Origin: Actinomycetes bacterium
Lineage (GTDB): Bacteria; Actinomycetota; Thermoleophilia; Gaiellales; Gaiellaceae
Reading direction: 5' to 3'
Length of the DNA: 36,107 bases
Assembly (NCBI GenBank): GCA_025358355.1
Contig: JANYJX010000102.1
Span: forward strand, 1 to 36,107
The notes below the pieces were generated by a model that saw only the letters and a list, made by a program, of their open reading frames with translations, did no database searches and had not been told where the DNA came from. Made by a program: the position numbers and the translations under genes. The first letter of the stretch is position 1. Each line of letters begins with the position of its first letter. This document shows, piece by piece, positions 8,275 through 15,869 of the stretch.

Positions 8275-9443
8275 CGCCGCGGCGCCTCGCAACCAGTGGA
8301 ATCGCCCTAGGCGCGCTGGCGGCGTGGATCGCGCTGCCGCCCCTCGAGCTGCGATCGCCCATGTTTCCCATGCTCGTCGCAGCAGGAGCTGCCGTCGCAG
8401 GCGCCCTGGCAATCCGCAAGGGCGCGACACGACAAGGCCGGCTAGCGATAGCCGCAGCGGTGTTCGGCGGCAGCCTCGGCGTCCTCGCAACGTTCTCCAG
8501 CACGGCGCACCTCGAAGCAGTCGTCGGCTGGTCGGCACTGCTCGCGGCGATGCTCCGCTACGCAACACCGCTGCTGTTCGCGGCGGTCGGCGGGCTGTTC
8601 TCGGAACGCAGTGGTGTCGTGAACATCGGTCTCGAAGGGATGATGCTGACGGGCGCGTTCTTTGGCATCCTCGGCGACGATAAGACAGGCTCGTGGGAGC
8701 TCGGCCTCGCGATCGGGATCCTGGCCGGTGGAGTCATGGCGCTTCTGTACGCGTTCTGGGCGATCCATCTACGCGTCGACCAGATCATTGGGGGCACAGC
8801 GGTGAACTTCATCGCCCTCGGGCTCACCGGCTACCTGTTCATCGACATCTACGGAAATCGGGGAACGCCCGAGGTCGCGAGCGTGCCGGACATCCACCTG
8901 TCCTTCCTGGACAGGATCCCGTTGGTCGGCAACGTCTTTGGGCAACTCAACCTTCTGACCTGGATTGCACTCGCGCTGGTCGTGGTGACGGCGGTCGTCG
9001 TCTTCCGCACACCGCTTGGGCTGAGGCTCCGCGCGGTCGGCGAGTTCCCACGCGCGGCCGAGACCGTCGGCATCTCGGTGTTCGTCACCCGCTACGCCGC
9101 GGTGGTCGCGTCAGGCATGCTTGCGGCCGCCGGCGGTGCGTACCTCTCCATCGCCTTCGTCGATTCCTTCAACCAGAACATGACCGCAGGACGTGGTTTC
9201 ATCGCGCTCGCAGCCCTCATCTTCGGAAACTGGAGACCGCTCGGCGCAGCCGGTGCCTGCTTGCTGTTCGGCTTCTCGACCGCGCTCGCGCAACGTCTGG
9301 CGGTCTACTCGCAGCATGGCGGGATTCAGATCGACGTCCTGTTCCAGGCGTTGCCGTACGTCCTGACCCTCATCGCGGTCGCTGGTGTGATCGGCCGCTC
9401 GATTCCCCCCGCAGCCGTTGGCATCCCCTACCGCAGGCAGTAA
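8271..9443 (+). CDS. ABC transporter permease, second copy (YufQ/NupQ type)
   Basis: Paralogue of the 5890-7113 permease, 390 aa. The ATG overlaps the previous stop as ATGA, and GGAGG lies at 8261-8265, 5 nt upstream. The open frame extends upstream within the previous gene, but that part is not transporter-like. Shared blocks include FSERSGVVNIGLEGMML and QNMTAGRGFIALAALIFG. With the previous gene it forms a complete second channel. No second binding protein or ATPase gene is present here. Confidence 0.93.
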   Translation: MTPRRLATSGIALGALAAWIALPPLELRSPMFPMLVAAGAAVAGALAIRKGATRQGRLAIAAAVFGGSLGVLATFSSTAHLEAVVGWSALLAAMLRYATPLLFAAVGGLFSERSGVVNIGLEGMMLTGAFFGILGDDKTGSWELGLAIGILAGGVMALLYAFWAIHLRVDQIIGGTAVNFIALGLTGYLFIDIYGNRGTPEVASVPDIHLSFLDRIPLVGNVFGQLNLLTWIALALVVVTAVVVFRTPLGLRLRAVGEFPRAAETVGISVFVTRYAAVVASGMLAAAGGAYLSIAFVDSFNQNMTAGRGFIALAALIFGNWRPLGAAGACLLFGFSTALAQRLAVYSQHGGIQIDVLFQALPYVLTLIAVAGVIGRSIPPAAVGIPYRRQ

Positions 9444-9786
9444 CACGCGCCCCGGCGGGAACGCGCGGGCGACGTGGTCGGCGATCTTCGCCGTGCTTTC
9501 GGCCGCGACAATGCCGCTCGCGCTGGTCGGGACACGGTACGCGCGGACGTACCGGCTGCTCGACGCCGGCTACGCGATTCCGCTCGGTCTTGTCCTCGGA
9601 GTCGCAGCTCTCGTGGTCGCTCGGGCGGCGCGGCGACGCAACGATCAGAGCCTGGGACGGCTTGGGGGAATCGGCGCAGCCCGCTTCGGCCGGATCGTCG
9701 GCACCATCGGAATCTGTCTCGCACTGACCACGGCTCTTTCGCTCGGGGTCTACGAGCTTCTGCAGTACCTGTCGTCTCGAAACTAA
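9418..9786 (+). CDS. Small membrane protein after the transporter operon
   Basis: Predicted 122-aa protein with a short polar N-terminus and about three hydrophobic segments (around residues 18-37, 50-68 and 92-114), with a basic stretch ARAARRRND between the second and third. The TTG start at 9418 lies inside the end of the previous permease gene (26-nt overlap). The ATG at Met32 is an alternative but would cut the first segment. Family not recognised. The position suggests co-transcription with the importer. Codon usage resembles the neighbours. Confidence 0.6.
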   Translation: MASPTAGSNTRPGGNARATWSAIFAVLSAATMPLALVGTRYARTYRLLDAGYAIPLGLVLGVAALVVARAARRRNDQSLGRLGGIGAARFGRIVGTIGICLALTTALSLGVYELLQYLSSRN

Positions 9787-9816
9787 CCGCCTGAACCGTC
9801 CGCTGCGCTCGTCGTC

Positions 9817-9822
9817 TAGACT
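9817..9822 (+). promoter_or_regulatory. -10 element TAGACT before the rodZ-like gene
   Basis: TAGACT ends 8 nt before the ATG at 9831 with no ribosome site between, consistent with a leaderless transcript starting at or just before the ATG. No convincing -35 is visible. Confidence 0.45.
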
Positions 9823-9830
9823 GGCCGACG

Positions 9831-10538
9831 ATGTTCGAGATCGGCGCAAGCCTGCGCGAGGCCCGTACGCGGCAAGGCCTCGACTTCGCAGAGATGGAGC
9901 AGCGGACGAAGGTTCGCGCGAAATACCTGCGCCTACTCGAGGAAGAAGCCTTCGACCAGCTTCCCGCACACACGTACATCAAGGGATTCTTGCGCACGTA
10001 CGCCGAGTCGCTCGGGCTCGACGGCGGGCTCTACGTCGAGGAGTACAACTCGCGTTTCGTCGCCGGCGAAGACGAGACGGTTGTCCGGGCCAGAAGCGCG
10101 CCGCGACAGGTTCCGCGTGGCCGATCCCGTCGCCGCGAGCGGCGCGAGTCGCGCGTCGTTGTCGCGGCGCTCGTCGTCATCGTCCTCATCACGGCGCTCG
10201 TGATCGCCGCCTGGAAGTTCGGTGGGCCTGGAACGCAGAAAGTGCATGGCCTTTCAGGAGACAAGGCAGCGGTTGCTCGCCATGCCGCCACGGCGCCCGT
10301 CATCGTCGTGAAGGCAGTGCACGGCGCGTCGTTTGTCGAGATTCGCGCGCGCAGCCGCTCCGGCAAACCGCTGTTCCAGGGAACGCTGACACAGGGTGAG
10401 GCGCAGCGTTTTGGTGCTCGCGCTCTGTGGCTCTCGCTGACCTCGCCGAAGAACGTCGTGGTCACCGTGTTCGGTCGCCGCTTGACGATCCCGGCCGGCG
10501 GCCAGTTCCAGATCTCCGCACCGGCCCGAACCGGTTGA
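9831..10538 (+). CDS. RodZ-like HTH/DUF4115 membrane protein
   Basis: Bitopic membrane protein of the RodZ type, 235 aa. Residues 1-75 form an Xre-like helix-turn-helix domain (GASLREARTRQGLDF onward, then HTYIKGFLRTYAESLGL, typical of HTH_25). A basic Arg-rich stretch (87-107) is followed by one transmembrane helix (about 108-128), and residues 150-235 resemble the external DUF4115 domain. In rod-shaped bacteria RodZ links MreB to the wall synthesis machinery; in actinobacteria the role is less clear. The stop overlaps the TTG start of cinA (TTGA), so the two are co-translated. Confidence 0.85.
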   Translation: MFEIGASLREARTRQGLDFAEMEQRTKVRAKYLRLLEEEAFDQLPAHTYIKGFLRTYAESLGLDGGLYVEEYNSRFVAGEDETVVRARSAPRQVPRGRSRRRERRESRVVVAALVVIVLITALVIAAWKFGGPGTQKVHGLSGDKAAVARHAATAPVIVVKAVHGASFVEIRARSRSGKPLFQGTLTQGEAQRFGARALWLSLTSPKNVVVTVFGRRLTIPAGGQFQISAPARTG

Positions 10539-11794
10539 GCCGCCCAAGGGCGGCGATCGTCGTCACGGGCTCCGAGCTCGTGCGCGGCGACAGGAACGAC
10601 CTCAACGGCCCGTTCTACGCGCGAGAAGCGCTGCGCCTGGGCCTCGAGCCGACGCGCATCGCGATCGTCGGCGATCAGCCCGACGACCTGCAAGCGGCAA
10701 TCGAGCAAGGGCTCGAGGCCGATGTGCTTCTCGTGTCGGGCGGTCTCGGGCCGACGCACGACGACCGCACGGTCGAGCTTGTCGCTGCCGCTGTCGGCCG
10801 CGGGCTCGTCCTGAACGCGTCTCTCGAGCACGAGATCGGCGAGGTGTCCCGCACGTTCGCGACCCGCATGCGTCGGCCGTACACGGACTTCGAGCCAGGT
10901 GTCCGCAAGCAGGCGACGATTCCCGACGGGGCGATCTCGCTTGGCCTCGCTGGAACGGCTCCCGGCCTCGTCATCGACACCGGTTCATGCGTAGTAGTCG
11001 TGCTCCCAGGGCCGCCGAGTGAATTACAACGGTTGTGGCCGCGGGCGCTGGAGACCGAACCGATCCGCAGCGTTCTGGCCGGCATCGTCGTTCCGTCGCG
11101 GCGAGTTCTGCGCGTCTACGGCGTGAGTGAATCAGCGGTCGCGCGCGCGCTCGACGACGCCGGTGGCGATGGTGACGGCGTGGAGGTGACGATCTGCGCC
11201 CGCGATTTCGAGCTCCACGTCGACATCGTGGCCGAGCCCGGGGCAGAGGCTGCCGCGGACGCGCTGATCTCACGCTTGCGCGCTCCTCTCGTCGAGAGCG
11301 TCTTCTCGGAAGACGAGATCTCGATCGAGGAGCTCGTGCTCGACGCGTGCCGTCGCCGCGGGCTAACCCTCGCGACCGCCGAGTCGTGCACGGGGGGCAT
11401 GGTTGCGGCGCGACTGACAAGCGTTCCGGGGTCGAGCGATGTGTTCCGCGGCGGCGTGGTCGCGTACGCAAACGAGATAAAAGAGTCGGAGCTGGATGTT
11501 CCCGCCGATGCTCTGGCCGCGCACGGAGCGGTGTCTGCAGAGGTCGCTGCAGCGATGGCTCATGGCGTCCGCCGGCGGATCGAGGTCGACGTGGCCGTCG
11601 CGGTGACGGGAGTCGCCGGGCCAGATGGCGGAACGCCGGAGAAACCCATCGGCCTTGTGTTCCTGCACGTTGTCGGGCCCGACGGAGAGCTCGCGCAGCA
11701 GTTCGAGCTACCGCGCGATCGCGACTGGGTCCGCTCGCGCGCGACCGTTGCGGCGCTACATCTGCTTCGCCGACTTCTCACGCCCGCTTCGTAA
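10535..11794 (+). CDS. cinA: CinA-family protein (damage-inducible / NMN deamidase)
   Basis: Two-domain CinA protein, 419 aa. The N-terminal MoCF-like domain (VVTGSELVRGDRND, then SGGLGPTHDD) binds nucleotides and has ADP-ribose pyrophosphatase activity in characterised members. The C-terminal domain from about residue 260 (AESCTGGMVAARLTSVPG, VAVTGVAGPDGGTPEKP) is the PncC-type nicotinamide mononucleotide amidase. The TTG at 10535 is chosen because it overlaps the rodZ-like stop and gives the family length; the frame is open upstream but lies over the rodZ-like gene. cinA directly before recA is a common arrangement, linked to competence or DNA repair in some bacteria. Confidence 0.92.
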   Translation: MSRPRAAIVVTGSELVRGDRNDLNGPFYAREALRLGLEPTRIAIVGDQPDDLQAAIEQGLEADVLLVSGGLGPTHDDRTVELVAAAVGRGLVLNASLEHEIGEVSRTFATRMRRPYTDFEPGVRKQATIPDGAISLGLAGTAPGLVIDTGSCVVVVLPGPPSELQRLWPRALETEPIRSVLAGIVVPSRRVLRVYGVSESAVARALDDAGGDGDGVEVTICARDFELHVDIVAEPGAEAAADALISRLRAPLVESVFSEDEISIEELVLDACRRRGLTLATAESCTGGMVAARLTSVPGSSDVFRGGVVAYANEIKESELDVPADALAAHGAVSAEVAAAMAHGVRRRIEVDVAVAVTGVAGPDGGTPEKPIGLVFLHVVGPDGELAQQFELPRDRDWVRSRATVAALHLLRRLLTPAS

Positions 11795-11819
11795 CTGGGC
11801 TGCCCGCCCGTACGGATTT

Positions 11820-11865
11820 TTGGCACAGAATCGGCACAAAGCTGTGTGACTTCGGCGGCTAGCTT
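11820..11865 (+). promoter_or_regulatory. Bipartite promoter-like element upstream of recA
   Basis: TTGGCACAGAATCG at 11820 is followed, 34 nt after its first hexamer, by TAGCTT (11860-11865). The same pair with the same 34-nt gap (TTGGCACAGAGTCG, TAGCAT) lies upstream of miaA at 17225-17270. Two TG/GTG positions in the gap also agree. TAGCTT could be the -10, and the upstream element an activator or repressor site. Confidence 0.35.
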
Positions 11866-11907
11866 GGTCGAAGAGGACGTCCGTCCGATGCCGCTGCTTT
11901 CCTACAG

Positions 11908-11979
11908 AGTTCGCAAAGACTGCTATCCACCAGTTCGCACAAACACAGTCTAGGAAGTTCGCACAAGCACAGTCTAGGA
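11908..11979 (+). repeat. 24-bp tandem repeat in the recA leader
   Basis: Two adjacent 24-nt units (11932-11955 and 11956-11979) differ at one position. Each starts AGTTCGCACAA and ends ACAGTCTAGGA. A third, decayed unit at 11908-11931 keeps the phase and the first 8 nt (AGTTCGCA). The last unit ends inside the AGGAGG ribosome site of recA (11976-11981). AGACTG at 11917-11922 can pair with CAGTCT in either perfect unit. No classical actinobacterial LexA palindrome (GAAC-N4-GTTC) is present, so these repeats may be the SOS operator of this lineage or an RNA element. Confidence 0.75.
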
Positions 11980-11989
11980 GGCTGAATCG

Positions 11990-13141
11990 ATGAATCGCGA
12001 AGAGGCGCTTGAAGCCGCGCTCGGGCAGATCGAGCGGCAGTTTGGCAAGGGATCGGTCATGAGGATGAACGACCAAGCCCACGTGTTGACTGGTGCCATC
12101 TCGACCGGTGCCCTCTCGCTCGATCTCGCGCTCGGCATCGGCGGCCTGCCGCGTGGCCGCGTCGTCGAGGTGTTTGGTCCCGAGTCGTCGGGGAAGACGA
12201 CGCTCGTCTACCACGTGATCGCGGAAGCGCAGCGACGTGGCGGGATCTGCGCTTTCATCGATGCTGAGCACGCCATGGATCCGCAGTACGCCCGCCGGAT
12301 CGGTGTGAACATCGACGAACTCCTCGTCTCCCAGCCAGACACCGGCGAGCAAGGACTCGAGATCACCGAGCTCCTTGTGCGCTCAGGTGCGCTCGATGTT
12401 GTCGCGGTCGACTCGGTCGCGGCGTTGACGCCGAAGGCCGAGATCGAAGGTGAGATGGGCGACACCCATGTCGGCCTCCAAGCGCGGCTAATGAGCCAGG
12501 CGTTGCGGAAGCTCGCTGGGACGCTCAATCGAACCGACACGATCTGCCTCTTCACGAACCAGCTTCGCGAGAAGATCGGCGTCATGTTCGGCAGTCCCGA
12601 GACAACCCCCGGTGGTCGTGCGCTGAAGTTCTACGCCTCGGTTCGGCTCGATATCCGCCGCATCGAGACGCTCAAGGACGGCACCGAGGCTTTTGGCAAC
12701 CGTGTGCGAGTCAAGGTCGTGAAGAACAAGGTCGCGCCGCCGTTCAAGCAAGCCGAGTTCGACATCATCTACGGCACCGGCATCTCGTGGGAAGGCACGG
12801 TCGTCGACGTCGCACTGGAAAAGAAGATCATCCAGAAGTCCGGCTCCTACTTCAGCTTCGGTGACGAGCGGCTCGGCCAGGGTCGTCAGAACGCGACCGC
12901 GTTCCTCACCGAGAACCCGGACATGGTGCAGACGATCCTCGCCTTGATTCAGGCTGAAGCACCGCCGGAGCAGACGGTGTCCGCCAGGCTCCTGCCGCGG
13001 GCCGATGGCGCTGTGGCGAACGGTGGCAAGCATGCCGCCCCCGCTACTGCTCCTGCTGACATCGCCGAGGACGAGCCCGAGGTCGAGGTCGAGGTTCCGA
13101 GCAAGAACGGCGCCGCCGTAGCCGAGCCGGTCACGGCCTAG
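11990..13141 (+). CDS. recA: Recombinase RecA
   Basis: Central homologous-recombination ATPase and co-protease for LexA cleavage, 383 aa. The ATG start is 8 nt after AGGAGG (11976-11981). Walker A GPESSGKT is at 63-70, followed by the conserved [15 protein letters not shown] and [12 protein letters not shown] blocks and the L2-region [20 protein letters not shown]. The C-terminal tail beyond about residue 330 is variable and acidic (PEVEVEVP), as in other RecA proteins where it tunes DNA binding. It precedes recX, its modulator, with a structured 97-nt spacer between them. Confidence 0.98.
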   Translation: MNREEALEAALGQIERQFGKGSVMRMNDQAHVLTGAISTGALSLDLALGIGGLPRGRVVEVFGPESSGKTTLVYHVIAEAQRRGGICAFIDAEHAMDPQYARRIGVNIDELLVSQPDTGEQGLEITELLVRSGALDVVAVDSVAALTPKAEIEGEMGDTHVGLQARLMSQALRKLAGTLNRTDTICLFTNQLREKIGVMFGSPETTPGGRALKFYASVRLDIRRIETLKDGTEAFGNRVRVKVVKNKVAPPFKQAEFDIIYGTGISWEGTVVDVALEKKIIQKSGSYFSFGDERLGQGRQNATAFLTENPDMVQTILALIQAEAPPEQTVSARLLPRADGAVANGGKHAAPATAPADIAEDEPEVEVEVPSKNGAAVAEPVTA

Positions 13142-13145
13142 GCAA

Positions 13146-13216
13146 AGCATCAGCTGGTGATGCTGCGATCTCCCGCCGTCCGTGCCGCCGGTCGAGCACG
13201 GTTCGCAGCATCACCA
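13146..13216 (+). promoter_or_regulatory. Alternative hairpins between recA and recX
   Basis: Hairpin A: AGCATCA (13146-13152) pairs with TGATGCT (13158-13164) over a 5-nt loop. Hairpin B: TGGTGATGCTGCGA (13155-13168) pairs perfectly with 13203-13216 (14 bp), enclosing a small CGTGC/GCACG stem (13181-13185 with 13196-13200). Both use TGATGCT, so they exclude each other. The element ends 11 nt before the recX ribosome site. There is no T run, so the effect may be on RNA stability or recX translation rather than termination. Confidence 0.6.
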
Positions 13217-13238
13217 AGCCTCTAGACGGAGGTACGTT

Positions 13239-13832
13239 GTGATTCCGGTCGTCACAGGCGTACGAGATGTCGGGAAAGGGCGTGTCGCGATCGAGCTGGA
13301 CGGATCGCTGTGGCGCGTCTTACCCGCGGCCGCAGTCGTGCGCTCGGGGCTCAATGTCGGTGTCGCGGTCGATCGGCCACGCGCGCGACGGGTAAGGACG
13401 GAACTTCGCCGCTCTGAGGCGCTCGCGATTGCTGCCCGCTCGCTTCGCTTTCGAGATCACTCTCGCCAATCGCTGGCCGATCGGCTTAGCCGAAGCCGGG
13501 TTGATGCCGCTACCGGCGACGAGGCTCTCAGCACACTAGAGCGACTCGGTCTGGTCGACGACAACCGATCGGCGTCGGCTCGCGCGAAAGCCCTGGCTGA
13601 ACGGGATGCTGGCGATCTCTTCATCCGGGCCGACCTTGAGCAGAGGGGCTACAAACCCGCCGACATCGCTGCCGCAATCGACGCTCTCGACCCAGAAACA
13701 GCACGTGCCGAGCACATTGTCGAGCAGCGTGGTGCGCGCCCACAGACAATCCGTCGCCTGCTGACCAAAGGCTTCTCACCCGACGCGATCGAGGGGCTCA
13801 TTGCGGATGCAGAACTTCACGAGCTAGGATGA
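13239..13832 (+). CDS. recX: Regulatory protein RecX
   Basis: Small helical modulator that binds RecA filaments and usually inhibits them, 197 aa. The GTG at 13239 has GGAGG at 13228-13232, 6 nt upstream, so the longer in-frame extension starting at 13182 is rejected. The N-terminal 60 residues look like a beta-rich extension seen in actinobacterial RecX. Then come three-helix repeats: ALAIAARSLRFRDHSRQSLADRL, a second ending LVDDNRSASA, and the C-terminal repeat with the RGARPQTIRRLLTKGFS motif. Located next to recA as in most actinobacteria. Confidence 0.93.
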   Translation: MIPVVTGVRDVGKGRVAIELDGSLWRVLPAAAVVRSGLNVGVAVDRPRARRVRTELRRSEALAIAARSLRFRDHSRQSLADRLSRSRVDAATGDEALSTLERLGLVDDNRSASARAKALAERDAGDLFIRADLEQRGYKPADIAAAIDALDPETARAEHIVEQRGARPQTIRRLLTKGFSPDAIEGLIADAELHELG

Positions 13833-13975
13833 GCGGGCTTCATCCGACATTTCACCTGCACAGAACGTTTTTCTGAATCGTGTCGCCATCTCCGACCTCC
13901 AACCTCTCGTTACCAAGAGCGTCCGTTCGCGGATGTTCTCGGGGGAATCAGGCTCTGAGCTGATCGCTGCGCGGT

Positions 13976-14032
13976 TCCGGACCGCCTGAGGGGCGGAGTG
14001 CCGGATGTGAGCACCCGCGGCTGAAGCTGCGG
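13976..14032 (+). promoter_or_regulatory. Two-hairpin leader of the RNase Y gene
   Basis: The 229-nt gap between recX and rny holds two consecutive hairpins. First: TCCGG (13976-13980) plus CCGCC (13982-13986) pair with GGCGG (13992-13996) plus CCGGA (14001-14005), loop TGAGG. Second: CCGCGGC (14015-14021) pairs with GCTGCGG (14026-14032) with one G-U, loop TGAA. They end 18 nt before the GGAGG site. The remaining upstream 140 nt hold only a weak hairpin over the recX stop (13827-13845); no clear promoter was seen. Confidence 0.5.
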
Positions 14033-14061
14033 ACAACCGAACCTCGTGCGGAGGAGTCGAG

Positions 14062-15597
14062 ATGCTCACGGTCGTCGCAGCGGTGTTCGTCGGAATCGCC
14101 GTCGGTGGTGTCGCATCGGCATTCGGGCTGCGCATGCTGAGCGGCTCTCGCCTCCGTAGCGCCGAAGAGACGCGGCGGCAGCTTCTAGCCGATGCTGAAC
14201 GTCAGGTCGAGACGCGGCGCCGCGAAGCCGAGGTCGAAGAGCGCGAACGAGCTGTCAAGCTGCGCGCCGAGATCGAGACGGAGGTTCAGGATCGGCGTGT
14301 CGAGATCGCCAAGGTCGAGGAACGGGTCGTCCGTACCGAAGTGGATGTCGAGCGGAAGCTGCTTGAGCTCGAACGACGCGAGCAAGGCGCTGCCGACCGG
14401 GAGCTCAACCTGAAGCAACTTCAGGATGAGGCGAAGAGCACTAAACAGCAGGCCCTCGACGAGCTGCAGCGCGTCTCTTTGATGACACACGGCGAGGCGC
14501 GCCAGGTGCTGCTCGAGCGATCCGAGGATCTCGTGCGGCACGAGCTCGCTCGCAACGTGCGTCAGCTCGAGGAGGAAGCCAGAACGGACGCACGCCGCCG
14601 GGCGAGGGCGCTCGTCGCTGACGCTCTCCAACGTGTCGCAGCGAGTCACACAGCCGAGACGACGGTGACTGTTGTCGAACTCGCATCCGACGACATGAAG
14701 GGCCGAATCATCGGTCGTGAGGGTCGCAACATCCGTTCCCTCGAGCATCTCACCGGGGTCGATTTCATCATCGACGACACGCCGCATGCAGTTGTCCTGT
14801 CGTCGTTCGACGGGCTCCGGCGCGAGGTCGCGCGCCTAACGCTCGAGAAGCTGATCGAAGACGGGCGGATCCACCCGGCACGGATCGAGGAGATGTACTA
14901 CCTGTCGAAGGCCGAGCTCGAGGAGCACGTCATGCAGGCGGGCGAGCAGGCGGTGTTCGAAGCGAACTGCGGCGCGTTCCACGAGGAGCTTGTCAAGGTT
15001 CTCGGCAGGCTGCGTTACCGGACGAGCTACGGCCAGAACGTGCTCAAACACACGCTCGAGGTCGTCCACCTCGTGGGCATCATGGCAACCGAGCTCGGCG
15101 CGAGCGCAAAAACTGCAAAGCGGGCGGCCATGCTGCACGACATCGGAAAGGCCATGACGCACGAGGTCGAAGGCACACATGCAGCGATCTCCGGCCAACT
15201 CGCGAAGCGCTACGGCGAGACGGCGGGCGTCATCCATGCGATCGAGGCACACCACTACGAAATCCAGCCGCAGACCGTGGAAGCTGTTCTGCTGATCTCG
15301 GCCGACGCCATCTCGGCGTCACGGCCGGGCGCGCGCGGCGAGAGCTTCGAGCACTACATCCGGCGGCTCGAGTCGCTGGAGGAGATCGCGACCGCGAAAC
15401 CAGGAGTCGCCAAGGCGTACGCGCTGCAAGCGGGACGCGAGATCCGCGTGATGGTCGAGCCGACGGAGGTCGACGACGATGCAGCCGTGCTGCTCTCGTT
15501 CGAGATCGCGCGCGAGATCGAGGATCGGCTCGAATACCCAGGTCAGGTGAAAGTGATTGTGATCCGCGAATCACGCGCGATCGAGATCGCGAAGTAA
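14062..15597 (+). CDS. rny: Ribonuclease Y
   Basis: Membrane-anchored endoribonuclease that starts mRNA decay, 511 aa. The ATG is preceded by GGAGGA at 14050-14055. Order: N-terminal transmembrane helix (1-24), a long charged coiled coil (about 30-195), a KH RNA-binding domain with GRIIGREGRNIRSLE (about 213-228), and an HD metal-dependent phosphodiesterase domain with catalytic H359-D360 in AAMLHDIGKAM and the distal IEAHHYEIQP. All key residues are present. RNase Y is typical of Firmicutes and is found only in some actinobacteria, so its presence helps place the organism. Confidence 0.96.
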   Translation: MLTVVAAVFVGIAVGGVASAFGLRMLSGSRLRSAEETRRQLLADAERQVETRRREAEVEERERAVKLRAEIETEVQDRRVEIAKVEERVVRTEVDVERKLLELERREQGAADRELNLKQLQDEAKSTKQQALDELQRVSLMTHGEARQVLLERSEDLVRHELARNVRQLEEEARTDARRRARALVADALQRVAASHTAETTVTVVELASDDMKGRIIGREGRNIRSLEHLTGVDFIIDDTPHAVVLSSFDGLRREVARLTLEKLIEDGRIHPARIEEMYYLSKAELEEHVMQAGEQAVFEANCGAFHEELVKVLGRLRYRTSYGQNVLKHTLEVVHLVGIMATELGASAKTAKRAAMLHDIGKAMTHEVEGTHAAISGQLAKRYGETAGVIHAIEAHHYEIQPQTVEAVLLISADAISASRPGARGESFEHYIRRLESLEEIATAKPGVAKAYALQAGREIRVMVEPTEVDDDAAVLLSFEIAREIEDRLEYPGQVKVIVIRESRAIEIAK

Positions 15598-15828
15598 GTG
15601 TTTAGCCACGTCGAGTTCCCGGTCAGCGACCAAGTGGATCCGTTCCGTCGTGCAGGCATCGCAGCCGGCTACTCGGACAACGGGGCGCCCGGCGTGCGGT
15701 CGTACGCAGCCGACGATTACGGGGCCTACTTGCTCGATCCGGATGGGTACAACGTCGAGGCGGTACACCGTTCCGAGACGACACGCGCCGGCTGGCCACG
15801 GCTCGGGCGAGGCGTCGTCTCCGGCTGA
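15598..15828 (+). pseudogene. Truncated VOC/glyoxalase-family protein
   Basis: A 76-residue open frame that starts with a VOC N-terminus (FSHVEFPVSD) and passes directly to the C-terminal half of a VOC domain (YGAYLLDPDGYNVEAVHR). VOC proteins of this type are usually about 120-130 residues, so about 50 residues from the middle are missing while the frame is kept. The GTG start follows the rny stop with no gap. One betaalphabetabetabeta module is broken, so activity as a metal enzyme is unlikely. It may be a decaying gene or a half-domain that pairs with another chain. Confidence 0.65.
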
Positions 15829-15857
15829 TACTCGTCGGGGTCGAGCGAGACCGTCCC

Positions 15858-15863
15858 TACAAT
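15858..15863 (+). promoter_or_regulatory. -10 element TACAAT, leaderless promoter of miaB
   Basis: TACAAT ends exactly 6 nt before the GTG at 15870. No ribosome site lies between, so the GTG is expected to be at or next to the transcript start. Confidence 0.6.
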
Positions 15864-15869
15864 GCGGGC

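Noticed and set aside
11820..11836. Sigma-54-like TGGCAC-N-GC promoter upstream of recA
   Set aside because: The -12 element is poor, the miaA copy lacks the -12 GC, and sigma-54 is not expected in actinobacteria.
13921..13946. GTTC-N6-GTTC as an SOS box before rny
   Set aside because: The alphaproteobacterial site has a 7-nt gap, the lineage is wrong, and it lies far from the start codon.
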